From NCBI GenBank assembly GCA_016649525.1, contig JAENXM010000026.1, positions 1 to 12,555 on the forward strand: a stretch of DNA of 12,555 bases, written 5' to 3'. The first letter of the stretch is position 1; each line of letters opens with the position of its first letter. The notes under the pieces were generated by a model. That model made no database searches. It was not told the DNA's origin and saw only the letters and a list, made by a program, of their open reading frames with translations. This document shows, in pieces, positions 1 through 10,263 of the stretch. Position numbers and translations under genes: made by a program. This stretch comes from Actinomycetota bacterium. Lineage in GTDB: Bacteria; Actinomycetota; Geothermincolia; Fen-727; Anoxymicrobiaceae.

Positions 1-78
1 CATGTAGAACCGACAGGCGAGCCCGGCTCGCTCGAATCTATACTCGCTGAGATGAAGAGGAAGGGTCAGAAGACCTAG
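1..78 (+). CDS. C-terminal fragment of an upstream gene, possibly ribosomal protein S1
   Basis: An open frame enters at the left edge and stops at TAG 76-78, giving 25 visible residues with a Gly/Pro/Glu-rich stretch, then SLESILAEMKRKGQKT. In many Actinomycetota rpsA lies directly upstream of coaE and ends in a charged, low-complexity tail, so ribosomal protein S1 is the likeliest identity. That rests on gene order, because no S1 domain lies inside the window. The frame is the same as that of coaE, which begins 12 bases after this stop, so the two are probably co-transcribed and translationally linked. Confidence 0.5.
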   Translation, partial: HVEPTGEPGSLESILAEMKRKGQKT

Positions 79-90
79 GCGGGGGTCTCA

Positions 91-756
91 TTGAACCGTT
101 CTGAAATATGGGGCCCGGCTGCTGAGAAAATCCTTATCGTTGGACTTACCGGAGGCATAGCATCCGGAAAGACAGAGGTCGCCGACGAGCTCGTGAGGCT
201 TGGGGCGACCGTCACAGACGCCGACGAGGTGACCCGGCAGGTAAACATGCCGGGCACGCCCACATATAAGGCCCTGCTGGAGCAGTTCGGCGGTGGGATC
301 CTGGACGAAGAGGGTACGATAGATCGTATCGCCCTTTCCAGGATCGTATTCAGTGATGAGTCGAAAAGAAAGCTCCTGAACTCCATCACCCATCCGGAGA
401 TATTCAGAACAATCATCGAGGACGTAAACCGTTATGCGGACGGCCTTCGGCCCGGGGACGTCCCGGCAGTCGTTATTGACGCCGCGCTGATCGTGGATGT
501 CGGCGTATCAAGCATGTTCGACCTGATCGTCCTGGTGGCCGCAGATGAGGATGTGCGCCTCTCCCGACTGCTGGAGATGAGGGGCATGTCGGTGGAGGAA
601 GGAAGGGCCCGGATAGCATCTCAAGTGCCGGATGCGACGCGTCTGAAAAGCGCGCACTTCGTTATAAAGAATAACGGAACCATAGAACAGCTGAGGTCAA
701 AAGTCGCGGAAGCCTGGAAAGAAATCGAACGAAGGTCCAGGGAGCTTCATCCCTGA
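91..756 (+). CDS. coaE: Dephospho-CoA kinase
   Basis: This is the cytoplasmic enzyme for the last step of coenzyme A synthesis, ATP-dependent phosphorylation of the ribose 3'-hydroxyl of dephospho-CoA. The 221-residue product is slightly longer than the usual ~200 because about 14 residues precede the first strand. The P-loop GGIASGKT is at residues 21-28. The substrate-side motif DADEVTRQV is at 43-51, followed by LLEQFG and the family segment LNSITHPEI (96-104). The lid region RLLEMRGMSVEEGRARI (159-175) is typical. The start is TTG: the same frame has a stop at 76-78, no other start lies between that stop and the P-loop, and a G-rich ribosome binding site (about 77-85) sits 5 bases upstream. 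The usual 'PLLFE' segment is replaced by IDAALIVDVG (129-138), a tolerable divergence. The last 10 bases overlap the convergent minus-strand gene. Confidence 0.96.
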   Translation: MNRSEIWGPAAEKILIVGLTGGIASGKTEVADELVRLGATVTDADEVTRQVNMPGTPTYKALLEQFGGGILDEEGTIDRIALSRIVFSDESKRKLLNSITHPEIFRTIIEDVNRYADGLRPGDVPAVVIDAALIVDVGVSSMFDLIVLVAADEDVRLSRLLEMRGMSVEEGRARIASQVPDATRLKSAHFVIKNNGTIEQLRSKVAEAWKEIERRSRELHP

Positions 757-770
757 GGAGCTTCCTCCTC
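738..770. other. Pair of adjacent hairpins at convergent gene ends
   Basis: Two perfect inverted repeats abut at the coaE stop. CAGGGA (738-743) pairs with TCCCTG (750-755) around a 6-base loop. GAGGAG (755-760) pairs with CTCCTC (765-770) around the tetraloop CTTC. No T-tract follows on either strand, so this is not a canonical Rho-independent terminator. Its position at the overlapping ends of two convergent genes suggests it may slow polymerase or protect both transcript ends. The hairpins lie in coding sequence (coaE end and the Glu-rich tail of the minus-strand gene), so codon composition could explain them by chance. Confidence 0.4.
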
Positions 771-1010
771 CATCTCGATGCTGGACAGGAACGGGAACAT
801 CAGCCTGAGCCTGTACCCGATCTCCCTGTCGATCTCCTCCATATGGATGTCGTAAACGGGGCACCCCATCTGCAGGCAGAGCAACATGCTTCTCGAACCA
901 CGTGGGTTGGAGATCTCCCAGCACTTCTTATTCTCCAGATAGGCCTTGCAGTTCATGTACTGCGTGGCCGAGCATTTCTTTATTTCCCAGCAATCTTTAG
1001 GATCATCCAT
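747..1010 (-). CDS. Small six-cysteine 'two-CW'-type protein of unknown function
   Basis: The 87-residue soluble protein has no signal peptide or membrane segment. It carries two Cys-Trp-Glu-Ile blocks: CWEIKKC at residues 7-13 and KKCWEI at 28-33. Between them lies C21-K-A-Y, and after them CLQMGC (45-50) followed by PVY. The six cysteines (7, 13, 21, 30, 45, 50) and the twin CWE motif match what I recall as the 'two-CW domain' small proteins of anaerobic bacteria. The cysteines suggest metal, zinc or Fe-S, binding, but no function is established. The C-terminal third (residues 55-87) is an acidic, probably helical tail. The ATG at 1008-1010 lacks a strong ribosome binding site. Stop TGA (747-749) overlaps the coaE end by 10 bases, so the genes converge; its 5' end is divergent from uvrB. 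Confidence 0.82.
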   Translation of the reverse strand: MDDPKDCWEIKKCSATQYMNCKAYLENKKCWEISNPRGSRSMLLCLQMGCPVYDIHMEEIDREIGYRLRLMFPFLSSIEMEEEAPQG

Positions 1011-1087
1011 GGTAATTCAACGGTAGCATTTCCCGTTTCGCCGGTCAAACGACATTGGTTTTTCATACTGCGCAGGTAAAAGACAAG

Positions 1088-1096
1088 TGCTAGAAT
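1088..1096 (+). promoter_or_regulatory. Extended -10 promoter for the uvrB operon
   Basis: TGC followed by TAGAAT (1091-1096) forms an extended -10 element, one base from the TATAAT consensus. A start near 1103 would give a leader of about 65 bases before the uvrB TTG. No good -35 hexamer lies at 16-18 bases; that position is occupied by CTGCGCAG (1068-1075), a perfect 8-base palindrome that could be a small operator. No GAAC-N4-GTTC LexA box or mycobacterial RecA-independent damage motif is visible. Confidence 0.5.
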
Positions 1097-1104
1097 TTAT
1101 AAAT
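1095..1104. other. AT-rich perfect palindrome in the divergent intergenic region
   Basis: ATTTATAAAT is self-complementary over 10 bases and overlaps the end of the uvrB -10 element. It presents TATAAA on both strands, so it could also supply a -10 box for the minus-strand six-cysteine gene, although no matching -35 is seen there. It may simply be an easily melted segment of the uvrB promoter. Confidence 0.3.
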
Positions 1105-1169
1105 GGGGGTCCTGACTGGCGGGATTCCATTTTTTTCGATATTGAGAGGCAAGAACGCGGAGGTCCGCA

Positions 1170-3148
<1,979 letters not shown>

Positions 3149-3152
<4 letters not shown>

Positions 3153-5989
3153 GCGACGGTTTCATCAAGATAAAAGGAGCGAGGGAGCACAATCTAAAGG
3201 AGGTCAACCTCAACCTTCCCCGCAACAGGTTGATAGTGATGACCGGAATCAGCGGGTCCGGAAAATCATCTCTTGCGTTCGACACGATATACGCAGAAGG
3301 ACAGCGCCGGTACGTTGAATCGCTTTCCTCCTATGCCAGACAGTTCCTGGGGCAGTTGGACAAGCCGGACGTGGACCTCATAGAGGGTCTGTCACCCGCG
3401 ATATCGATAGACCAGAAGGGTACTACCAGGAACCCGAGGTCGACCGTGGGAACTGTCACCGAGATATATGACTACCTGCGCGTTCTGTACGCGCGGATCG
3501 GCTTACCCCACTGCTACCGGTGCGGGCGCACCGTCTCCAGGCAGACACCACAGCAGATAACAGACCAGGTTCTGTCCATGGGGGACGGAAAGAGAATCAT
3601 GCTGCTAGCGCCTATGGTGCGGGGTAGAAAGGGCGAGCACCAGGCGGCCCTGGACGGCTTGAGACAAAGGGGGTACGTCAGGGCAATTGTCGATGGCAAG
3701 ATGGTTGATCTCTCGGAGGAGATATCCCTCGACAAGAAGAAGAAACACGAGATCCTGGCCGTCGTGGACCGGCTCGTTGTGAAGGAAGGCGTGAGAGGCC
3801 GCGTGGCCGAATCGGTGGAAGCCGCCCTGCAGCTGGGGGAAGGCATGGTGGCGATACAGGAAGGCGACGGGACGAGGAATCTTTACAGCGAGGAGTTCGC
3901 ATGTGTCCACTGCGGAATAAGCTTCCCCGAGATCAGCCCTCGCATGTTCTCGTTCAACAGCCCATACGGCGCATGCAAGGCATGCGGCGGCCTTGGATAC
4001 CACCAGGAGATAGACCCGGAGCTCGTCGTCCCCGACCCCAACCGCAGCCTTATAGACGGCGCCGTCGCCCCGTGGGAATCCACCAGCCAGACCCATTTCT
4101 ACAGCGTGCTCCAGGCGCTTGGTGACAACTACGGGTTCGACCTGACTACCCCCTACAAGAAGCTGAACAAAGGTGTCCAAGACCTCGTCCTGTACGGCTC
4201 CGGAGACGAGGAGTTACTGGTAGAGCATTACGGGATAAACGGGCGCAGGAGGACATACTACACTCAGTACGAAGGCGTCATACCCACTCTTGAGCGGAGG
4301 TACCGGGAAACCGAATCCGACTACGCAAGGATGCGCATCGGATCATTCATGAGCATAAAACCGTGTCCTGGCTGCGGGGGTGCGAGGCTTCGTCCGGAGA
4401 GCCTCGCGGTGACCGTGGGTGGTCTTTCCATAGCCCAGCTCTGCGACATGACGATAGAGAGCGGGATCGATTTCGTCAAAAAGTTGAAGCTCGATGCGAG
4501 GAGGAGGGAGATCGCCTCGCGCTTGACGAAAGAGCTTCTAGCGAGGATGCAGTTCCTGGTCGATGTCGGTCTCGACTACCTCACCCTGTCCCGCTACGCT
4601 AACACACTTGCCGGCGGCGAGTCACAGAGGATCCGCCTCGCGACGCAGATAGGCTCCGGGCTCGTGGGTGTCGTCTACATACTGGATGAACCGAGCGTAG
4701 GGCTCCACAAAAGGGACAACAACCGCCTTATCAAGACCCTCCTGAGGCTCCGCGACCTGGGTAACACTGTGATCGTGGTGGAGCACGATGAGGGCACGAT
4801 CAGGGCTGCCGACTTCCTGGTGGACATAGGCCCGGGAGCCGGGATACACGGGGGCGACATTGTGGCCACCGGAGGTGTAGATGACCTCATAAGGGCAAGA
4901 AAGTCCATCACGGGTCGCTATCTCTCAGGTGAACTCGAGATACCCCTGCCTGCTGAGAGAAAGGGCGTTTCAGGCAGGTCCCTTGTGGTAAGGGGAGCAA
5001 GAGAGCACAACCTGAAGGACATAGACGTAGAATTCCCGCTCGGTCTTTTTTGCTGCGTCACGGGAGTCAGCGGTTCGGGGAAGAGCACCCTTGTGAGCGA
5101 GATACTTTACCGGGGTTTGAGGAGAAAACTCGCTTCCTCGCGTGTCCCGCCGGGGCGTCACAAGAGGATTGACGGAGTTGAGGAGATAGACAAGGTCGTT
5201 AACATAGACCAGTCGGCGATAGGCCGGACGCCCAGGTCGAACCCCGCAACGTACACCAAGGTATTCGATAACATGCGCGCTATATTCGCAAGCACCCAGC
5301 AGGCAAAGGTAAGAGGTTATAAGCCCGGTCGCTTCAGCTTCAACGTGAGCGGCGGTAGATGCGAGGCCTGCAAGGGGGAGGGGATGGTGAAGATAGAGAT
5401 GCACTTCCTCCCCGATGTCTACATCGCGTGCGAGGTCTGCAAGAGCGCGCGCTATAACCGCGAGACGCTAGAGGTCAAATATAAGGGTAAGAACATAATA
5501 GAAGTGCTGGATATGACCGTGGAGGAGGCCATGAGCCTCTTCGAGAACATACCTCAGATAAAGCGGCAGTTGCAGATACTCACGGACGTCGGACTGGGTT
5601 ACATAAGACTCGGGCAGCCAGCACCGACTCTGTCGGGAGGCGAGGCCCAGAGGATCAAACTGGCCCGTGAGCTGGGAAAACGGCCGACCGGACGCACGCT
5701 TTACCTGCTGGACGAGCCGACTACCGGGCTTCACTTCGATGATATAAACAAGCTGATAAACGTCCTTAACCGCATTGTCGAGGGAGGCAATACGGTGGTT
5801 GTGGTCGAGCACAACATGGACGTCATAAAGGTGGCGGACTACGTCATAGACCTCGGACCTGAAGGAGGAGACAAGGGCGGCGAGGTGGTCGCTACCGGCA
5901 CTCCAGAACAGGTTGTATCGAACGGGAATTCGTACACCGGCAGATATCTCGCGAAAGTAATTAAAAGGCCTCCTGGCAAGAGGAAATAA
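3149..5989 (+). CDS. uvrA: UvrABC excinuclease subunit A
   Basis: UvrA is the DNA-damage sensor of nucleotide excision repair, a dimeric ABC-type ATPase that scans DNA, delivers UvrB and dissociates. The 946-residue product has the complete two-cassette architecture. Walker A motifs are GISGSGKS (33-40) and GVSGSGKS (639-646). Signatures are LAGGESQRIRLA (487-498) and LSGGEAQRIKLA (828-839). Walker B segments are ILDEPSVGLH (511-520) and LLDEPTTGLH (853-862). Zinc-binding pairs are C252/C255 with C276/C279, and C738/C741 with C761/C764. Further CxxC pairs occur at 122/125 and 406/409. The ATG lies within ATGA shared with the uvrB stop, so translation is coupled. Nothing is missing; it is a normal class I UvrA rather than a drug-resistance paralogue. 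Confidence 0.98.
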
Positions 5990-5991
5990 CG

Positions 5992-7881
5992 TTGAGCAAA
6001 GACGTGAAGGCGAAGCTTGTAACCCTTCCTCAAAGACCCGGTGTCTACCTTTTCCGCGATGAAAAAGGAGAGGTCATATACGTGGGGAAGGCAAAATCCC
6101 TTCGCGGCAGGGTGCGGTCATATTTCCAGACATCACCGGGAGAGGGCGAGAGGGGCGAGCAGCTTCGACGGGAAATCGCCGAACTGGAGGTTACTGTATG
6201 CAAAAACGAGGTCGAAGCACTGATCCTCGAGTCTACCCTGATAAAGAAGCACAAACCACGTTTCAACGTGATCCTACGCGACGACAAGAGCTACCCGTAT
6301 ATCGATGTAACGGTATCGGACGAGTTCCCTCGTGTTGAACTGGTGCGAGGTAAACGCGTAAGGGGGACGAAGTATTACGGGCCTTACGTGAGCGTGAGGG
6401 CCGCCAGGAATACCCTTCGTCTTATGCGCAAGGTATTCCCGCTCAGGCACTGCACGGGCAAGGAGCCCGGACAGAAAGGAAAGTCCCCCTGCCTCTACTA
6501 CCAGATGGAGATGTGTCTGGGTCCGTGTACCGGATTGGTGAGCCCGGAAGAATACAACCGTCATGTAAGGTTCTTCTGCGACTTCCTCGAGGGCAGGCAT
6601 AAGGAGGTGATTAAGAACCTGGATACAGCCATGTGCGAAGCTGCTGCCAAGCAGGAGTACGAGCTGGCTGCCCGCCTTCGAAACCGGATCGAATCAGCGA
6701 ACAAGGTTCTGAGTCATCACTGGCATCCTTCGTCATCAGACATCGACTACGACCTGGTGGGGGTTTACAGGGACGAGACCCAGGCCTGCTTTGTAGTTGC
6801 GCAGAACCGTGAGGGAGTCTACATCGGCAACCTTTCGTTCTTCACAGACCTCGCAGACTACCTGCCGGAAAGCGAGCTTTTGATGGAGTTCGTGAAGCGC
6901 TATTACGACCAGGCGGGCTCCATTCCCGAACAGATACTGCTATCGGCTTTCCCGGAGAAGGACAGTGCTTTAGAGGACTGGTTGTCATCACAGAGGGGAG
7001 GGAACGTCAAGTTACGCGTACCCCGGCGGGGAAAAAAACTCGAGGAACTCTCGCTGGCGAGCTCGAACGCCAAGCTCGCTCTCGAGGGCTTCAAGATATC
7101 AAGAGCACAGGACAAGGCTCGTGTCGATCTGGCGCTCGAGGAACTTTCAAGACATCTCGGCCTCGACCGGTATCCGCTTCGTATCGAATGCTACGATATC
7201 TCGACACTCGCGGGATCGGCATCTGTAGGCTCGATGGTGGTCTTTACCGAAGGTCTCCCGGACAGGCGGAACTACAGGAAGTTCTCCATAAAGTTCACCG
7301 CGGGGATCGATGATGTCGGGATGATGAAGGAAGTCCTTTATCGCAGGTTCAAGAGGTACCAGAAGGAGAATGAACAGACCGCATCAAGTAAGGTTCCCCC
7401 TTCGAAAACAGGCTTCGCGGTAAAGCCGGACCTCATACTACTCGACGGTGGCAAGGGTCAGCTCGGTTCCGGCGTGGAGGTTCTGAAAGTCCTCGGGATA
7501 GACGGGGTGGAGGTCGCAGCACTGGCGAAACGGTTCGAGGAGCTCTACAGGCCGGACCAACGCGAATCGATCGTTCTCCCCAGGAACTCAGAGGCTCTCT
7601 TCCTCATGCAGCGCTTAAGGGACGAGGCGCACCGCGTGGCGGTGACTTACCACAGGTCCCTCATGGAGAAGGGCACGGCGAGCTCATGGCTTGACCAGAT
7701 TTCGGGCGTGGGCGAGAAGCGAAAGAAGACCCTGATCAAGCATTTCGACTCGCCGAGGAAGCTCGAAGAGGCGGCGCTTTCTGAGATAGAGGAGGTTCCG
7801 TCGATCCCGGATGATGTTGCGCTGGCCGTCTTCGAGGCCGCGAAGAGGCGGAAGGAAGCGGGGGGCAGTGGTGGATACTGA
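5992..7881 (+). CDS. uvrC: UvrABC excinuclease subunit C (dual-incision nuclease)
   Basis: UvrC cuts DNA on both sides of a lesion held by UvrB. In its 629 residues the GIY-YIG nuclease has GVY (17-19), YVG (30-32), R40 and catalytic-type E80. Cysteines 154, 167, 175 and 179 match the conserved set known to hold a 4Fe-4S cluster. A UVR motif spans about 205-233, core YELAARLRNRI. The RNase H-like 5' nuclease has IECYDIS (D402), LLDGGKGQ (D485) and DEAHR (H547). Helix-hairpin-helix motifs (about 567-617, ISGVGEKRKK) end the protein. The TTG start is two bases after the uvrA stop, with an AAGAGGAAA ribosome binding site (about 5978-5986) at suitable spacing; no nearby ATG or GTG fits. The end overlaps the next gene. 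Confidence 0.98.
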   Translation: MSKDVKAKLVTLPQRPGVYLFRDEKGEVIYVGKAKSLRGRVRSYFQTSPGEGERGEQLRREIAELEVTVCKNEVEALILESTLIKKHKPRFNVILRDDKSYPYIDVTVSDEFPRVELVRGKRVRGTKYYGPYVSVRAARNTLRLMRKVFPLRHCTGKEPGQKGKSPCLYYQMEMCLGPCTGLVSPEEYNRHVRFFCDFLEGRHKEVIKNLDTAMCEAAAKQEYELAARLRNRIESANKVLSHHWHPSSSDIDYDLVGVYRDETQACFVVAQNREGVYIGNLSFFTDLADYLPESELLMEFVKRYYDQAGSIPEQILLSAFPEKDSALEDWLSSQRGGNVKLRVPRRGKKLEELSLASSNAKLALEGFKISRAQDKARVDLALEELSRHLGLDRYPLRIECYDISTLAGSASVGSMVVFTEGLPDRRNYRKFSIKFTAGIDDVGMMKEVLYRRFKRYQKENEQTASSKVPPSKTGFAVKPDLILLDGGKGQLGSGVEVLKVLGIDGVEVAALAKRFEELYRPDQRESIVLPRNSEALFLMQRLRDEAHRVAVTYHRSLMEKGTASSWLDQISGVGEKRKKTLIKHFDSPRKLEEAALSEIEEVPSIPDDVALAVFEAAKRRKEAGGSGGY

Positions 7882-8404
7882 AACAGATAGTCCGGATGCG
7901 GCAATACGTTTGGGTTCAGCCGTATTCCGCGTACAGGTGACTGACAGAGGTATAAAAAGACTTGTACTGCCTCCACTGGAAAAGGCAAAGAACGGCAGGA
8001 TAAAGTCCATCGTCGATATAAGTATCAATCGGAGGTTGGGACCCGAGGAATCACGATGGATTGCGGACGCAGCGGCTTACCTCCAATCGATGTTCCAGGG
8101 CAAGCATCCCGCTGTAAGCACGTATGTAAAACTCGAGGGACAGACCGTCTTCACGCGACGAGTGCTCGATGCCGCGATGGAGATATCCTGGGGCGAGACC
8201 AGGAGTTACTGTTGGGTTGCCAGGAGGATAGGGAAGCCAGGCGCGGCTCGGGCGGTGGGTCAGGCACTCGGTCGAAACCCGGTACCTCTGATGATTCCCT
8301 GTCACAGGGTTATAAATAAGGACGGGTCTCTCGGCGGGTTCGGGCAGGGTACAGACTGGAAAGAATGGCTCCTCGAGATAGAGCGAGGAGGAAAGGGGTT
8401 GTAG
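7868..8404 (+). CDS. ogt: Methylated-DNA--protein-cysteine methyltransferase (Ogt/MGMT family)
   Basis: This suicide enzyme transfers an alkyl group from O6-alkylguanine in DNA to its own cysteine. From the GTG at 7868 it is 178 residues, normal for single-domain Ogt. The poorly conserved N-terminal domain fills about 1-88. The catalytic domain follows: TRSYCWVARRIGKPGA, the DNA-contacting ARAVGQALGRNP (127-138), and active site IPCHRVI (143-149) with acceptor C145. SLGGFGQG follows. I chose GTG 7868 because AAGGAAG (7852-7858) lies nine bases upstream. The frame stays open to an ATG at 7811, but those 19 residues are Arg-rich and fully overlap uvrC. GTG 7871 is also possible. The chosen start overlaps uvrC by 14 bases, so the genes are coupled. 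An alkyltransferase here is an addition to the usual uvrC-rapZ neighbourhood. Confidence 0.93.
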   Translation: MVDTETDSPDAAIRLGSAVFRVQVTDRGIKRLVLPPLEKAKNGRIKSIVDISINRRLGPEESRWIADAAAYLQSMFQGKHPAVSTYVKLEGQTVFTRRVLDAAMEISWGETRSYCWVARRIGKPGAARAVGQALGRNPVPLMIPCHRVINKDGSLGGFGQGTDWKEWLLEIERGGKGL

Positions 8405-9265
8405 ATGGATATCATGATAGTCACCGGGATGTCGGGCGCGGGTAAGACCGAAGCTCTCAAGTGCCTGGAAGACCTCGGCTTCTACTCTATCGACAACCTT
8501 CCAGCCTCTCTGCTTCCTGATGTCGCTGACCTATCGATGCTTCGCGGTGAGTCTCTGGAACGCATCGCCCTCGTGATGGATATACGGGGCGGTGGTTCTT
8601 TTGAAACCCTCTACTCCGCGCTCAAAGAGCTCAGGAAAAAAGATATCCAGTACAGGATCATTTTCCTGGATGCCTCTGACGACGTTCTGGTAAGAAGGTT
8701 TTCCGAGACGCGGCGCATCCACCCCCTTGGAAGCGAAGGCTTGAGAGTCATAGATACGATTTCCGAAGAAAGGAAACTGCTTGAAAAACTGTTCGAAATC
8801 GCGGATATCGTCATAGACACCTCGGACCTGAACATTTACGAGCTGCGCGACAGGCTGAAGGCCGCCGTCCCTGACACTGTTGCAGCCGATACCGTGAAGC
8901 TAGCTTTGATCTCGTTCGGCTACAAGTTCGGCCTCCCGCTCGACGCGGACATCATAATCGACCTGAGGTTCCTCCCGAATCCCTACTGGGTCGAGGAGCT
9001 CAAGGATCTCAATGGACTCGATAGCATGGTAGTTGATTATATTATGGACTTCGAAAGCGCAAAGGAATTCGTGAGAAGCTTCGTTGACCTGATTGAATCG
9101 CTGATCCCCCTGTACCAATTCGAGAGAAAGTATCACCTGACAATTGGCGTCGGATGTACGGGTGGAAAACACCGCTCGATAGTCATCGCTAACGAGCTTG
9201 CGAGCAGTCTCACCAGTGACGGCTTCCAGGTAGCGGTTACGCACCGAGACATAGACAAGAGATGA
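8405..9265 (+). CDS. rapZ: RapZ-family nucleotide-binding protein
   Basis: The 286-residue protein is a full-length RapZ/YvcJ P-loop protein. Walker A GMSGAGKT is at 8-15 and YSIDNLP at 27-33. ETRRIHPL (101-108) marks the N-terminal kinase-like domain. SFGYKFGLP (170-178), DLRFLPNPYW (186-195) and GCTGGKHRS (250-258) mark the C-terminal domain. In E. coli RapZ senses glucosamine-6-phosphate and presents small RNA GlmZ to RNase E. In Gram-positive bacteria the homologue binds and hydrolyses nucleotides and its target is less clear, so the RNA-adaptor role should not be assumed here. ATG directly follows the ogt stop; AAAGGGG (8392-8398) is six bases upstream and AGGAGG lies at 8386-8391. It overlaps whiA by four bases. 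The gene normally between them, yvcK, is absent. Confidence 0.97.
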   Translation: MDIMIVTGMSGAGKTEALKCLEDLGFYSIDNLPASLLPDVADLSMLRGESLERIALVMDIRGGGSFETLYSALKELRKKDIQYRIIFLDASDDVLVRRFSETRRIHPLGSEGLRVIDTISEERKLLEKLFEIADIVIDTSDLNIYELRDRLKAAVPDTVAADTVKLALISFGYKFGLPLDADIIIDLRFLPNPYWVEELKDLNGLDSMVVDYIMDFESAKEFVRSFVDLIESLIPLYQFERKYHLTIGVGCTGGKHRSIVIANELASSLTSDGFQVAVTHRDIDKR

Positions 9266-10197
9266 CCAGCACTCTCCAGAAAGCCAAAGAGGAACTGGCG
9301 CACTACAAGGGCAACCGTCGCTGCTGTCAACTCGCGGAGTTATCGGCTCTCCTGCATATGGACGGCAAATACGGGGTACGTGGGCGTGAGGGGAATTTCC
9401 TGGTGACCGAGAGCTCCAGCGCATACACGGCCCGTAAGATCTACACCCTTATGCATTCTCTCTTCGACGTTGAGACCTCGATGGTCAAGGTTGAACGCAG
9501 TTCGCCCCGGAAGGGCAATGTATACAAGCTTGAGGTCACCGAGCAGCCCGGGTTCCACCAGATGCTCAACGAGCTGGGAGTCCTGGATTCAAGCCTGTCG
9601 CCGGAACCCTGGGTTCCCAAGCGTCTCGCCGGCAGGGAGTGCTGTTTGGCTGCGGTATTGAGGGGAGCCTTCCTCGGAGGTGGATACATAAGCGAACCGT
9701 ACGGTCTGGCCGACTTCGAGATATCCTTATCTTCAAAGGCTGCCGCACTGGCATGTGAAGAATTATTCAATAAAAAGGGTTTGAGACCGGGAATTCGCAA
9801 AAGGCGCAACCAGTGGGTGCTGTACTTGAAGAAACGCGAGCAGATATCGGATTTCCTTGCGATAACCGGGGCGCACAGCACTCACCTCGAGTGGGAAAGC
9901 CAGACGATAATGAACAGCACCCGCAACAGAGTCAACAGGCTGGTTAACTGTGACACATCGAACGCAAGGAGGTTGTCCGAGGCGTCTTTGCGGCAGCGGG
10001 AGGCTATAAAGGAGATAAAGGCGCTGGGTCTTTTAGAGATGGCGAATCCCAAGTTGATCGAGCTGGCGGAGGCGCGTTTGACCTATCCGCAGGCGTCTCT
10101 GGCCGAACTGGGCATGCTCCTGAACACACCAGTCTCCAAGGCGACCGTCCAGGGAAGGATGCGCAGGCTAGAATCGCTTACCTCCAGTGTTGATTGA
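9262..10197 (+). CDS. whiA: DNA-binding protein WhiA
   Basis: WhiA combines a degenerate LAGLIDADG homing-endonuclease fold with a C-terminal helix-turn-helix. In Streptomyces it activates sporulation-septation genes with WhiB; in Bacillus it affects division and chromosome segregation. This 311-residue protein has the N-terminal WhiA domain (about 15-100), the LAGLIDADG-like core (LRGAFLGGGYISEP, 133-146), EISLSS (153-158) and VLYLKKREQISDFLAITGA (186-204). RLVNCDTSNARR is at 226-237. The helix-turn-helix (about 278-305, SLAELG...VSKATVQGRMRRL) resembles actinobacterial WhiA. Catalytic acidic residues of homing nucleases are not evident, as usual for this family. The ATG lies in the ATGA shared with the rapZ stop. 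It is the last gene of the operon; no hairpin plus T-tract terminator follows directly. Confidence 0.97.
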   Translation: MTSTLQKAKEELAHYKGNRRCCQLAELSALLHMDGKYGVRGREGNFLVTESSSAYTARKIYTLMHSLFDVETSMVKVERSSPRKGNVYKLEVTEQPGFHQMLNELGVLDSSLSPEPWVPKRLAGRECCLAAVLRGAFLGGGYISEPYGLADFEISLSSKAAALACEELFNKKGLRPGIRKRRNQWVLYLKKREQISDFLAITGAHSTHLEWESQTIMNSTRNRVNRLVNCDTSNARRLSEASLRQREAIKEIKALGLLEMANPKLIELAEARLTYPQASLAELGMLLNTPVSKATVQGRMRRLESLTSSVD

Positions 10198-10237
10198 CCT
10201 GTAAAATCATTCTTTCTACCGATGTGCCAACCGTGAC

Positions 10238-10263
10238 TGGACAGGTACCATTTACGTTATAAT
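10238..10263 (+). promoter_or_regulatory. Putative promoter with consensus TATAAT box
   Basis: TATAAT (10258-10263) is a perfect -10 box. TGGACA (10238-10243) matches five of six bases of a -35, but the spacer is only 14 bases; GTGACT (10233-10238), with four of six, gives 19. The -10 is convincing and the -35 is not. It would drive the long leader and the broken secreted-protein gene beginning at 10434, separate from the upstream operon. Confidence 0.45.

Noticed and set aside
1045..1062. LexA/SOS box upstream of uvrB (AAAC...GTTT)
   Set aside because: The half-sites are seven bases apart rather than the four expected for GAAC-N4-GTTC, and the outer bases do not match.
7811..7867. Longer ogt start at ATG 7811
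   Set aside because: The extra 19 residues are Arg-rich, unlike the family, and lie wholly within the uvrC helix-hairpin-helix coding region; GTG 7868 has the better-spaced ribosome binding site.
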